Part shown: in pieces, positions 8,032-16,438 of the stretch
Layout of the letters: every line of letters starts with the position of its first letter
Numbering within the stretch: the stretch's first letter is position 1
From: Allobosea thiooxidans
GTDB lineage: Bacteria > Pseudomonadota > Alphaproteobacteria > Rhizobiales > Beijerinckiaceae
Direction of reading: 5' to 3'
NCBI RefSeq assembly: GCF_900168195.1
Contig: NZ_FUYX01000019.1
Span: 1-64,000, forward strand
Length of the DNA stretch: 64,000 nucleotides
Position numbers and translations under genes: made by a program
Notes under the pieces: generated by a model
What the model was told of the DNA's origin: nothing
What the model saw: the letters and a program-made list of their open reading frames with translations, nothing else
The model's database searches: none

Positions 8032-9733
8032 GATCTCCAAGGTCGCCTATCAGGTGATGTGGAACCGCCTGATCTCGGTCGTCGAGGAACAGGCGCAGGC
8101 GCTGATCCGCACCTCCTTCTCGACCTCGGTGCGCGAGGCCGGAGACCTCTCCGCCGGCGTCTACAACGAGAAGGGCGAGATGCTGGCGCAGGCGGTGACC
8201 GGTACGCCCGGCCACGTCAACGCCATGGCCGATGCGGTCGCCCACTTCATCCGCCGTATCGGGCGCGAGAACATCGCCGAGGGCGATGTCTACATCACCA
8301 ACAACCCCTGGGAAGGCACGGGCCATCTGCACGACATCACCGTCGTCAGCCCCTCCTTCCACCGCAGCCGCCTCGTCGGCTTCTTCGCCTGCACCGCCCA
8401 CATCGTCGATATCGGCGGGCGCGGCTTCGGCGCGGATGCCAACTCGGTCTACGAGGAAGGGCTGCACATCCCGATCATGAAGTTCGTCGACCGCGGCACG
8501 GTCAACGAGACGCTGGTCACGATCATCCGCGGCAATGTCCGCGAGCCCGATCAGCTCGTCGGCGACATCTATGCGCTGGCGACCTGCAATGAGATCGGCC
8601 ATCGCCGCCTCGTCGACATGATGGTCGAGTTCAAGCTCGCCGATCTCGCCGGCATCTCCGACTTCATCCTGACCAATTCGCGCCAGGCGACGCTCGACAA
8701 GATCGCCGCCCTGCCGCGCGGAGAGGCTGAGGGCCATATGCGGATCGACGGCTACAGCCGGCCGATCGACCTCTGCGTCAAGATCTCGATCGAGCCGGAC
8801 GGCGTGCTCTGCGACTGGGCCGGCACCTCCGGCGTCGACAAGAACGGCATCAACGTGCCGCTGGTCTATACGAAGGCCTATACCTGCTACGCGCTGAAAT
8901 GCGCGATCGCGCCGGAAATCCCGAACAATGCGGCCTCGCTGGAGCCTTTCCGCATCACAGCGCCGGAAAATACGATCGTGAACGCGGTCTGGCCGGCGCC
9001 GGTGGCGCTGCGCCACATCATCGGCCACATGGTGCCGGACACGATCTACGACGCACTCGACAAGCTCCTGCCCGACCTGGTCCCCGCGGAGGGCGCCGGC
9101 AGCCTCTGCAACTTCCAGGTCTCGCTCCGGCCGCGCAGCGACGGCCCGCCGCCGGCCGAGCCGGTGCGCGCCGAGGTGCTGACCTTCAACTCGGGCGGCT
9201 CGGGCGCGCGGCCCGCGCTCGACGGCATGAACGCCACCGCCTTCCCCTCCGGCGTGATGACGATGCCGGTCGAAGCGACCGAGCAGGTCGGCCCGGTCAT
9301 CGTCTGGCGCAAGGAGCTCAGGCCCGACTCGGGCGGTGCGGGGCGCCATCGCGGCGGCCTCGGCCAGCACATGGAGGTCGGCGCCTGGGAAGGTTTCGAG
9401 TTCGACATCCAGGCGATGTTCGACCGCGTTCATCATCCCGCCCGCGGCCGGCGCGGCGGCGGCGGCGGCGCGCCGACGACGATCGCGCTCGACGACGGCA
9501 CAGCGATGAAGGGCAAGGGCAAGCAGTTCGTGCCGCATGGCCGCAAGGTCGTCATGGCCTTCCCGGGGGGAGCCGGTTACGGCAAGCCGGGCGAGCGCCC
9601 CGCGGCGAGCATCGAGCGCGACGTCGCGCTGGGCTATGTCTCGCCCGAGGCCGCGCGCACCGATTACGGCCTGGCGGAGGAACGCCTGGCCGAGATCCTC
9701 GCAGCGTCGCGCCGCGGCGAAGTCCCTCGCTAG
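8024..9733 (+). CDS. hyuB: Hydantoinase B / oxoprolinase-family protein (HyuB)
   Basis: Partner subunit of HyuA, 569 aa, the usual size. Family motifs include the N-terminal SFSTSVREAGDLSAGVYNEKGEM region, the ITNNPWEGTGHLHDI segment, and a C-terminal glycine-rich loop with GGAGRHRGGLGQ and RGRRGGGGGAP. It begins inside the hyuA coding sequence (8-bp overlap), so subunit synthesis is coupled. No signal peptide; cytoplasmic. Confidence 0.9.
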   Translation: MSEISKVAYQVMWNRLISVVEEQAQALIRTSFSTSVREAGDLSAGVYNEKGEMLAQAVTGTPGHVNAMADAVAHFIRRIGRENIAEGDVYITNNPWEGTGHLHDITVVSPSFHRSRLVGFFACTAHIVDIGGRGFGADANSVYEEGLHIPIMKFVDRGTVNETLVTIIRGNVREPDQLVGDIYALATCNEIGHRRLVDMMVEFKLADLAGISDFILTNSRQATLDKIAALPRGEAEGHMRIDGYSRPIDLCVKISIEPDGVLCDWAGTSGVDKNGINVPLVYTKAYTCYALKCAIAPEIPNNAASLEPFRITAPENTIVNAVWPAPVALRHIIGHMVPDTIYDALDKLLPDLVPAEGAGSLCNFQVSLRPRSDGPPPAEPVRAEVLTFNSGGSGARPALDGMNATAFPSGVMTMPVEATEQVGPVIVWRKELRPDSGGAGRHRGGLGQHMEVGAWEGFEFDIQAMFDRVHHPARGRRGGGGGAPTTIALDDGTAMKGKGKQFVPHGRKVVMAFPGGAGYGKPGERPAASIERDVALGYVSPEAARTDYGLAEERLAEILAASRRGEVPR

Positions 9734-9812
9734 GGCATCGGGCCGGCAGACGCGAACACGCCGCTGCCGGCTTCTGCCCCGCCTCTCTCCTCAACGGCAC
9801 GAGAACGATGCG

Positions 9813-10577
9813 ATGAAGCTGCCTTCGAACAGATTCCTGGCCGCGCTCCGCAGCGGGCAGCCACAGATCGGCCTCTGGCTCGGTCTGTCCAGCAGCTTCG
9901 CCACCGAGGCGGTCGCGGGCGCAGGGTTCGACTGGCTGCTGATCGACACCGAGCATTCGCCCAACGACCTCAACTCGGTCATGGCGCAGCTCCAGGTTCT
10001 CGCGGCCCATCCGGTCACGCCAATCGTCCGGCCGGACTGGAACGATGCGGTCCTCGTCAAGCGGCTGCTCGACATCGGCGCGCCTGGCCTGCTCTTCCCG
10101 ATGGTGCAGACGCGGGCGGAGGCCGAGCGCGCCGTCGCTGCGACGCGCTATCCGCCGCACGGCATCCGGGGCGTGAGCGGCTGCACCCGCGCCAATGGCT
10201 TCGGGCGCATGACCGACTATTTCAGCCGCGTTGCGGAAGAGACGGCCGTCATCGTGCAGGTCGAGACGCGCGCCGCGATCGAGCAGTCGCTCGAGATCGG
10301 CAAGGTCGACGGCGTCGACGGCGTGTTCTTCGGCCCGGCCGACATCGCGGCGGATATGGGGCTGCTCGGCAGGCCGACCGATCCGGCCGTGTGGGAGCTC
10401 ATCCGCCCGGCCGCCCGGCGCCTGATCGAGGCGGGTGTCCCCGTCGGCACGCTCGTCTTCGACCCCGCCTTCGCGAAGAGTCTCCTGGCCGAGGGCTTCG
10501 CCTTCGTCGCCTGCGGCTCGGACGCCGTCCTGCTCGCTCGCGGCGCCGATGCTCTCCTGCGCAACGTGAAGGGCTGA
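9813..10577 (+). CDS. HpcH/HpaI-family class II aldolase
   Basis: Divalent-metal-dependent aldolase related to 4-hydroxy-2-oxo-heptane-1,7-dioate aldolase, 254 aa. The family metal and substrate motifs are present: LIDTEHSPND, VQVETRAAIEQ (metal-binding Glu) and FFGPADIAADMG (metal-binding Asp). I chose the ATG at 9813 (MKLPSNRFL) because the family N-terminus starts there; longer in-frame readings run through hyuB DNA. It lies 79 bp after hyuB on the same strand and is probably the last gene of that operon. It would cleave 4-hydroxy-2-oxoacids to pyruvate plus an aldehyde. Confidence 0.9.
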   Translation: MKLPSNRFLAALRSGQPQIGLWLGLSSSFATEAVAGAGFDWLLIDTEHSPNDLNSVMAQLQVLAAHPVTPIVRPDWNDAVLVKRLLDIGAPGLLFPMVQTRAEAERAVAATRYPPHGIRGVSGCTRANGFGRMTDYFSRVAEETAVIVQVETRAAIEQSLEIGKVDGVDGVFFGPADIAADMGLLGRPTDPAVWELIRPAARRLIEAGVPVGTLVFDPAFAKSLLAEGFAFVACGSDAVLLARGADALLRNVKG

Positions 10578-10591
10578 GGCGCACCGAAGAA

Positions 10592-10628
10592 GGCCATTGC
10601 GGCGAAGGCACGCTTCCCCGCAATGGCC
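10592..10628. terminator. Bidirectional hairpin between convergent aldolase and coxL-type genes
   Basis: An 11-bp perfect stem (GGCCATTGCGG at 10592-10602 with CCGCAATGGCC at 10618-10628), placed between two converging genes. The T-tract is weak on both strands. Confidence 0.65.
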
Positions 10629-10669
10629 TCCTCGATTCTAGCCCCGCGAGATCCGGTCCCGCCCGTTCC

Positions 10670-13021
10670 TCACCGCTCCGCCTGAATCATCTTCCAGATC
10701 GCCTGCGGCGTCGCCGGCATGTCGACATGGCGCACACCGCAGGGCGACAGCGCGTCGACGACCGCGTTCATCACCGAGGGCAGCGAGCCGGCGCAGCCGG
10801 CCTCGCCACACCCCTTCGCACCGACCTTGTTGGTGCTGGTCGGGACGCCCTGGCTGATGAAGGTGAAGGAGGGCAGGCCCGCCGCGCGGGGCATGGCGTA
10901 GTCCATGTAGGAGCCGGTCCTGAGCTGGCCGTCCTCGTCATAGAAGGTCATCTCGCAGATCGCCTGGCCGATCCCCTGCACGACCCCGCCATGCAGCTGC
11001 CCCTCGACGATCATCGGGTTCACCAGCGTCCCGAAATCGTTGACCATGACGTAGCTGACGACCGCGATCTCCCCGGTCTCCGGGTCGATCTCGACCTCGG
11101 CGACATGGCAGCCATTGGGATAGGCCGAGGGTGCCGCCTTGAAGACATGGTCGACATCCAACGTCTTCGGCAGATCCTCGGGCAGGCCTGCGGCAGTCCT
11201 CAGCCTTCCGGCCAGCTCCATGATGCCGATCGAGCGGTCAGTTCCCGCGATATGGAAGCGACCCGCGGCGAACTCGATATCGGCGGCAGCAGCCTCCAGG
11301 AAATGCGCGGCGAGGAGCTTGCCCTTCTCGACGACCTTCTCGCTCGCCTCGATGATCGCCGAGCCGCTCGCCATGATCGATTTGGAGCCGCCGGTTCCCC
11401 CGCCCGCGATCAGCCGGTCGCTGTCGCCCTGCACGAGGCGGATCTTGTCGAAGGGCACGCCGAGCCGGCTGGTCAGGACCTGGGCGAAGGGCGTCCAGTG
11501 CCCCTGTCCGTAGTCGAGCGTGCCGGTGACGATGGTGACGCCGCCATCCGGCTCGAAATGGATGCCGCCCATCTCGTTGCTCGGCGGGGCGGTGACCTCG
11601 AGATAGCAGCCGATACCGCGGCCACGCAGCTTGCCGGCCTTGCGGCTCCGGCGCAGCCGCGCGCCGTAACCCTTCCAGTCGGCCGCCTCCAGCGCCCGGG
11701 CGAAGAGCGCCGGGAAATCGCCGCTGTCGTAGAGCGTCCCGATCGGCGTGGTCCAGGGTAGCTGCGCGGCACCGATCAGGTTGCGCCGCCGGAGCGCCGC
11801 CGGATCGAGCCCCATCTCCCGGGCGGCCGTGTCGATCAGCCGCTCCATGAAGTAGTTGCCCTCAGGGCGCCCGGCGCCGCGATAGGCCGCGATCGGCACG
11901 GTATTGGTGACGGCGCAGCGGGTCTGCACCTCCACCAGCGGCGTGCGGTACATGCCGACGCTGTTCTTGCCGATGTTCAGCGTCGCCATCATCGGTCCGA
12001 CGGGCGAGAGATAGCCGCCCATATTGCCGACGCCGGTGAAGCGCGTCGCCAGGAAGCGGCCGCGCGCGTCGAGCGCGAGCTCGGCCTCGAAGACCATGTC
12101 GCGGCCGTGATGGTCGGAGACGAAGCTCTCCGAGCGCTGGTCGGTCCATTTCACCGGCTTCTTCAGCAGGCGCGCCGCATGCAGCAGCACGACATGTTCC
12201 GGGAAGACCGCGGCCTTCATCCCGAAGGACCCGCCGACATGGCCGGTGATCAGGCGCATCCGCTCCTGCGGAACTCCCATCGCGGCCGCGAGATTGTTGC
12301 GCAGCCCGAACGCACCCTGGCTCGGAGCGTGGAGCGTGTAGCGCCCCGCCTTGCGGTCGTAGGCCGCGATGGCCGAGCGCGGCTCGATCGGGTTGACCAC
12401 GATGCGGTTGTTGACGATGCGCAGCCTGGTGACATGGGCGGCGCCGGCAAAGGCGGCCGCGACCTTCTCGGCATCGCCGAAATGGTAGTCGAGGACGAGG
12501 TTGCCCGGCACGTCCTCGAAGAGCTGTGGGGCACCGGGGGCGAGAGCCTCCTCGGCCGAGGCGACGGCAGGGAGCACGGCGATGTCGAGAGCCACCGTCT
12601 CGGCCGCATCGCGCGCCTGGACCGGGGTGCGAGCCACGACCATGGCCAGCGGGTCACCGACATAGCGGACCTTGTCGGTCGCGAGCGCCTTGCGGACCGG
12701 CTTCCTCATCGGCGTCCCGTCCCGATTGGGCAGGTCCACCTGGCATTTCAGCGTGCCGTAGCCCTGGCCTTCGAGATCCTCGGCCGTGTAGACCGCCACG
12801 ACGCCCTTCATTTCCCTCGCAGCCGCGGCATCGATGCCGCGGATGACACCATGGGCATAAGGGCTGCGCACGAAGGCAGCGTAGAGCTGCCCATCCAGCG
12901 AGAGGTCGTCGGTATAGCTGCCCTCGCCGCGCAGGAGGAGGGCATCCTCCTTACGGGGAACCGACTGGCCGATTCCGACCTGCACGGTTGAAGAGGTCGG
13001 CTGAGGCACGCGCATATTCAT
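10670..13021 (-). CDS. Molybdopterin-binding large subunit, xanthine dehydrogenase / CoxL family (form II-like)
   Basis: Catalytic subunit of a molybdenum hydroxylase, 783 aa. The N-terminal part begins VPRKEDALLLRGEGSYTDD, a standard XDH/CoxL opening, and the chain continues through the molybdopterin domain (GGTGGSKS). The signature AYRGAGR matches form II CoxL proteins and not the AYxCSFR of genuine CO dehydrogenase. I chose the ATG at 13021 (MNMRVPQP); longer in-frame readings add an unrelated Cys-containing stretch. No FAD (CoxM) or 2Fe-2S (CoxS) subunit gene is adjacent, which is unusual. Substrate unknown; aldehydes, purines or N-heterocycles are typical of the family. Confidence 0.9.
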   Translation of the reverse strand: MNMRVPQPTSSTVQVGIGQSVPRKEDALLLRGEGSYTDDLSLDGQLYAAFVRSPYAHGVIRGIDAAAAREMKGVVAVYTAEDLEGQGYGTLKCQVDLPNRDGTPMRKPVRKALATDKVRYVGDPLAMVVARTPVQARDAAETVALDIAVLPAVASAEEALAPGAPQLFEDVPGNLVLDYHFGDAEKVAAAFAGAAHVTRLRIVNNRIVVNPIEPRSAIAAYDRKAGRYTLHAPSQGAFGLRNNLAAAMGVPQERMRLITGHVGGSFGMKAAVFPEHVVLLHAARLLKKPVKWTDQRSESFVSDHHGRDMVFEAELALDARGRFLATRFTGVGNMGGYLSPVGPMMATLNIGKNSVGMYRTPLVEVQTRCAVTNTVPIAAYRGAGRPEGNYFMERLIDTAAREMGLDPAALRRRNLIGAAQLPWTTPIGTLYDSGDFPALFARALEAADWKGYGARLRRSRKAGKLRGRGIGCYLEVTAPPSNEMGGIHFEPDGGVTIVTGTLDYGQGHWTPFAQVLTSRLGVPFDKIRLVQGDSDRLIAGGGTGGSKSIMASGSAIIEASEKVVEKGKLLAAHFLEAAAADIEFAAGRFHIAGTDRSIGIMELAGRLRTAAGLPEDLPKTLDVDHVFKAAPSAYPNGCHVAEVEIDPETGEIAVVSYVMVNDFGTLVNPMIVEGQLHGGVVQGIGQAICEMTFYDEDGQLRTGSYMDYAMPRAAGLPSFTFISQGVPTSTNKVGAKGCGEAGCAGSLPSVMNAVVDALSPCGVRHVDMPATPQAIWKMIQAER

Positions 13022-13180
13022 TGACGAAGCACCACGATCGAAAGCGAGCGCCGCTACAGTGCAGCAAAACGGCGCGTCTTCGCTGTGCAGATGTCGCATG
13101 GGCGGTATCCGCGTCCCGAACCAGCGCCGCGGCACCCCGGGACGCGATTTCAGGCGCGACGCGCCGGGACGATGCCTGGA

Positions 13181-13876
13181 TCAGGTATCGGAAGGAGTGT
13201 CGAGGCGCGCCGTCCAGTCCTTGACCCTGCGCTTCTCCAATCGGCGCGCCGCATGCGCGCGCCAGCCCGCAGCCAGACGCTCGAGCGCGGCGATCCCCGC
13301 CAGCTCCTCGCGATTGAGCGTATCGACGTAGAATGCATGCCGGATGCGCGCGATCGTCCAGCCGGGTGACGTCCGTTCGACCAGCCTCAGACGGTCGTCC
13401 GGCGCCACGGCCCCCACTCTGAGGACGCGATAATACCAGCCCGTCCGGCCGGTGGACTGGACATCGCGCGCCATGCTCGCCCTGCCGAAGCGCTCGTTCA
13501 GCTTCCAGCAGGGCTGCCGGCCCTGGCTGACCTCGACGATCGCGGTTCCGAGCTCGAAGACGTCGCCGATCGCGACGTCTTCCTCGGTCAGCCCGATCGT
13601 GGCGATGTTCTCGCCGAACGCGCCGGGAGCCGCCAGCAAAGGATGCGGCCCGAGTTCCCGCGCCCAGCAGGCATAGTGCTCGAAGGGATAGTGATGGACA
13701 GCCTTCTCCGGCCCGCCATGCCGCACGGGATCGCCTTGCACGTCACCCTGGAAGCCGGTTTCCGACAACGCCACGGCACCGGAGACACGCGATTTCGCGA
13801 TGCCGCTCGGGACGCCGCGCGGTCCCAATGGCCTGGCCGGACCGATCAGAAGCCCGCGAAGAGGGAGATCTGTCAT
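13181..13876 (-). CDS. MOSC domain protein, YiiM-like
   Basis: MOSC (molybdenum cofactor sulfurase C-terminal) domain protein, 231 aa. It has the YiiM-type core: VALSETGFQGDVQGDPVRHGGPEKAVHHYP, then GENIATIGLTEEDVAIGD, and the conserved cysteine in QGRQPCWKL. A C-terminal three-helix-like region (LNREELAGIAALERL) follows, as in YiiM. The start at 13876 (MTDLPLRG) fits the family. YiiM-type proteins are linked to reduction of N-hydroxylated compounds with molybdenum cofactor. It sits just upstream of the molybdenum hydroxylase gene on the same strand (about 160 bp away), so a functional link is possible but inferred. Confidence 0.88.
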   Translation of the reverse strand: MTDLPLRGLLIGPARPLGPRGVPSGIAKSRVSGAVALSETGFQGDVQGDPVRHGGPEKAVHHYPFEHYACWARELGPHPLLAAPGAFGENIATIGLTEEDVAIGDVFELGTAIVEVSQGRQPCWKLNERFGRASMARDVQSTGRTGWYYRVLRVGAVAPDDRLRLVERTSPGWTIARIRHAFYVDTLNREELAGIAALERLAAGWRAHAARRLEKRRVKDWTARLDTPSDT

Positions 13877-13974
13877 GGATTTGCCTTTGCGTGCCGGCCT
13901 GTTGCATAGGCCGGGCCGGCAAGGGTATTTCTGCCCATGTTCTGTCTCTCTGCTTGCCTGGAGGGGGAGAATAT

Positions 13975-14006
13975 GCCGGTTCGCCGATGGCAGTCGGCGA
14001 ACCGGC
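13975..14006 (-). terminator. Hairpin after the exported-protein gene
   Basis: A 13-bp perfect inverted repeat (GCCGGTTCGCCGA at 13975-13987 with TCGGCGAACCGGC at 13994-14006), 10 bp beyond the stop of the minus-strand gene at 14017. The T-tract is short, so termination strength is uncertain. Confidence 0.7.
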
Positions 14007-14016
14007 ACCATGTTCT

Positions 14017-14733
14017 TTACTTGGCCGGCGCGACCTTGCCGGGCAGGCTGAGATCACCGGACGCAACCTTGAACACGTTGCTGACGCAGAGCAGCGGGGC
14101 ATGCAGGTTGCCGTTGACCTTGAGCCCCGCGGTGACCCCGTCATAGCTGGCGTTCTTGATGCCGCCGATCAGCGAGAGCGGGATCGCGACATCGACGGTC
14201 TCACCCTTGAAGCTGGTGGGGTAATCAGGGCTGTCGATCAGCAGCGGGACGCCCGGCCAGGTCTTCGGGACCTTCGGCTTCGTGCCCTCCGGAATGTCGA
14301 TGACCTTGAGGCCGCCGCCGCAGGCCTTGTCCTGCGCCAGCACGACCCAGTGCGGGTGCCAGACATGCCGGTTCTTGCCGCCATTGGCCGCATCGTCGAA
14401 ATCCGGATGGAAGGTGACGGCGAGCGCGACGATGCCACGATCCCTATCGAAGCCGATCTCGCCGCTGTTGAGGCTGGTCGGCCAGACATAGGCATAGACA
14501 CTTGAGCCTTCGAACTTGCCCGTCGCATCCGGCTTGTCCTTGCCGGCCTCGCCGCGCACCCGCGTCGTGAACACGGCCGTATCGCCCTTCGTCACGATCG
14601 CGGTCTCGATGATGTCGAAGGAGGCCTGGACCGCCTCGGTCGGCTCGGCCTTGACCGAGTGGGCATGGGCCGCCGTCAGCCAAAGCGCTGCCGCTCCGGC
14701 GGCGAGCGCGCCGGCTGCGTATCTGGTGATCAT
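14017..14733 (-). CDS. Exported protein of unknown function, MarR-linked
   Basis: 238 aa with a clear signal peptide (MITRYAAGALAAGAAALW, cleavage after AHA). I do not recognise a named family. The mature part opens HSVKAEPTEAVQ and looks like a single beta-rich domain; HPDF and NRHVWHPHWVV suggest a His-rich patch, and there are two cysteines (KACGG and LLCVSN). The ATG at 14733 was chosen because the signal peptide starts there. It begins 35 bp after the MarR gene stop on the same strand, so the two form an operon, and the MarR product with its Cys/His tail probably regulates it. Confidence 0.8.
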   Translation of the reverse strand: MITRYAAGALAAGAAALWLTAAHAHSVKAEPTEAVQASFDIIETAIVTKGDTAVFTTRVRGEAGKDKPDATGKFEGSSVYAYVWPTSLNSGEIGFDRDRGIVALAVTFHPDFDDAANGGKNRHVWHPHWVVLAQDKACGGGLKVIDIPEGTKPKVPKTWPGVPLLIDSPDYPTSFKGETVDVAIPLSLIGGIKNASYDGVTAGLKVNGNLHAPLLCVSNVFKVASGDLSLPGKVAPAK

Positions 14734-14768
14734 GATCGCGTTCCTTTCTTCCTTGCCTGGAGGGGCGG

Positions 14769-15413
14769 CTATCCCGCTTTGAAAGCTTCCCAGGTGGCAG
14801 CCCGGGAAGCGGGATCGGCAGTCTGATGGTCGCGGCAGTCGATCCGCAGATCCGGCTGCCCGAAAGGCGCATCGACGAAATGGCAATGATGCGGATGCGC
14901 CGCATCGCGATGGGCGAAGGGCGCGAAGTAACGGCAGGTCGCGCACATGCGCTGGATCGGGATGGCGTCCTGCTCCTGCAGCGCCTGGATCACCTTGACC
15001 AGCGCCAGGAGAAGTTCCTCCTGCTCATGATCGGCGAGCGTCGCGACGGCGCTCTCGGCGTTTCCCGCGGTCTTGCCGCTCTCGCCGAGAAGTTGCGCGC
15101 CGCTTCCGGTGAGGCCGACGCTGACGCCGCGCCGGTCGGCCTCCGCGGATCGCTTCGCCACATAGCCCTTGCGCGCCAGGGCCGCGATCGAATCGGTCGC
15201 CGTCGGTTGCGACACGCCGAGATGAAAGGCGATCTCCTTCACGCCGAGGCCGCTCCCACGCGCCTCGAGTAGCTCCAGGATCGCGAGTTGAGTCGGATTG
15301 AGCCCCGCGCGCGCGGCACGTTCCCAATCATCCGCACGCAGCACCGCCGCGACCCGCGAGAGACCCTCGCGGATACGATGAGCAGGCGACGTCGGGTCCT
15401 TCGGCGTTTCCAT
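14769..15413 (-). CDS. MarR-family regulator with C-terminal Cys/His-rich extension
   Basis: Winged-helix MarR-type repressor, 214 aa, longer than the typical 140-160. The DNA-binding part is visible: LGVKEIAFHLGVSQPTATDSIAALARKGYV, then RSAEADRRGVSVGLT as the wing. The last ~50 residues hold CATC, a run of His (HRDAAHPHHCHF) and a final CRDH, which looks like a metal or Fe-S binding site. The gene leads an operon with the exported protein at 14017. A near-perfect palindrome (15426-15438) lies in its own promoter, which suggests autoregulation. Confidence 0.9.
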   Translation of the reverse strand: METPKDPTSPAHRIREGLSRVAAVLRADDWERAARAGLNPTQLAILELLEARGSGLGVKEIAFHLGVSQPTATDSIAALARKGYVAKRSAEADRRGVSVGLTGSGAQLLGESGKTAGNAESAVATLADHEQEELLLALVKVIQALQEQDAIPIQRMCATCRYFAPFAHRDAAHPHHCHFVDAPFGQPDLRIDCRDHQTADPASRAATWEAFKAG

Positions 15414-15425
15414 GGGCCGATTAAT

Positions 15426-15438
15426 ATAGGACTCCTAT
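15426..15438. promoter_or_regulatory. Candidate MarR operator
   Basis: ATAGGA-C-TCCTAT, a palindrome perfect apart from its central base, in an AT-rich stretch 13 bp before the marR-type start codon. The position over the promoter fits self-repression. Confidence 0.6.
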
Positions 15439-15627
15439 TTATAAGCAATAGCGTCGCTCGCGCATCGGCCGTTCCCAGCCCGCGGGCCCATGCACACAAG
15501 CTTTTTGTGAGGCCCGTCCCCCCGCGGAAGCGCCGGTCCCGACGGCCACCGCACCGTTGCGTACCCGCCGCTGCGGCGCTCGCGGATAGGGATCGGAAGC
15601 AATCCGGCCCGGCGCATTTACCAGCTG

Positions 15628-15635
15628 TTAACCAT
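15628..15635 (+). promoter_or_regulatory. CtrA-like half-site upstream of minC
   Basis: TTAACCAT lies 37 bp before the minC start; this octamer is a common CtrA half-site in alphaproteobacteria. A second TTAA seven bases away (the full TTAA-N7-TTAA) is absent, so this is suggestive only. Confidence 0.35.
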
Positions 15636-15671
15636 TCGCTTGTAGATCGAAGAAACCGAAAATTTACCAAG

Positions 15672-16403
15672 ATGACCAACGTGTTAACGCAGCCACGTCC
15701 CATTCGCCTCAAGGGGCGCAGCTTCCTTGCACTGGCTCTGACGCCGGAATTTCCGTTCGAGGACTGGCTGGTGCGGCTCGACGATCTGGCTTCGCGCTCC
15801 GCCGGTTTCTTCATGCGGCGCCCGGCCGTGCTCGACGTGAGCGGCCTGGAAATCGACCGCGCCCAGCTGCGCGACCTCGTCGGCAAGCTCGGCGCGCGCA
15901 ATGTGCGCATCATGGGAATCGAAGGCGCCCGCCCCTCGATGCTGAGCCCGGATCTGCCCCCCGCCCTGAGCGACGGGCGTGCGACCGCCGATATCGAGGA
16001 GCCAGCGCCCGACGAGACCGGCAAGACGGCGGCCCCGCCGCCGCCACCCGCCGCGCCGCCGCCACCCAAGGCTCCCTCCTCGCTGGTCGTGACCCAGCCC
16101 GTGCGCTCGGGACAGTCGCTGATCTTCACCGAGGGCGACGTGACCATCATCGGCTCGGTCGCCTCGGGGGCGGAGGTCATCGCCGGCGGATCGATCCATG
16201 TCTACGGGACGCTGCGTGGCCGGGCGCTGGCCGGAACCATGGGCAACGCTTCGGCGCGCATCTTCTGCCGCAAACTCGAGGCGGAGCTCGTCGCGATCGA
16301 CGGCTTCTACAAGACGGCCGAAGACCTGGAGCCGGAGCTACACGGGAAGGCCGTCCAGCTCTGGCTGGAAGGCGACACTTTCAAGGTCGGATCACTCGCC
16401 TGA
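15672..16403 (+). CDS. minC: Septum site-determining protein MinC
   Basis: Inhibitor of FtsZ ring assembly away from midcell, 243 aa. The N-terminal domain (residues ~1-100) is followed by a Pro/Ala-rich linker (TAAPPPPPAAPPPPK), then the C-terminal beta-helix domain that binds MinD and FtsZ: VRSGQSLIFTEGDVTIIGSV, GSIHVYGTLRGRALAG, ARIFCRKLEAELVAIDG. The ATG at 15672 (MTNVLTQP) fits the family start; earlier in-frame codons are not conserved. It is first in the minC-minD-minE operon, 35 bp before minD. Confidence 0.95.
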   Translation: MTNVLTQPRPIRLKGRSFLALALTPEFPFEDWLVRLDDLASRSAGFFMRRPAVLDVSGLEIDRAQLRDLVGKLGARNVRIMGIEGARPSMLSPDLPPALSDGRATADIEEPAPDETGKTAAPPPPPAAPPPPKAPSSLVVTQPVRSGQSLIFTEGDVTIIGSVASGAEVIAGGSIHVYGTLRGRALAGTMGNASARIFCRKLEAELVAIDGFYKTAEDLEPELHGKAVQLWLEGDTFKVGSLA

Positions 16404-16438
16404 GTCCGAGGGCGCGTCCACATCAACAGGAGAGGTCA

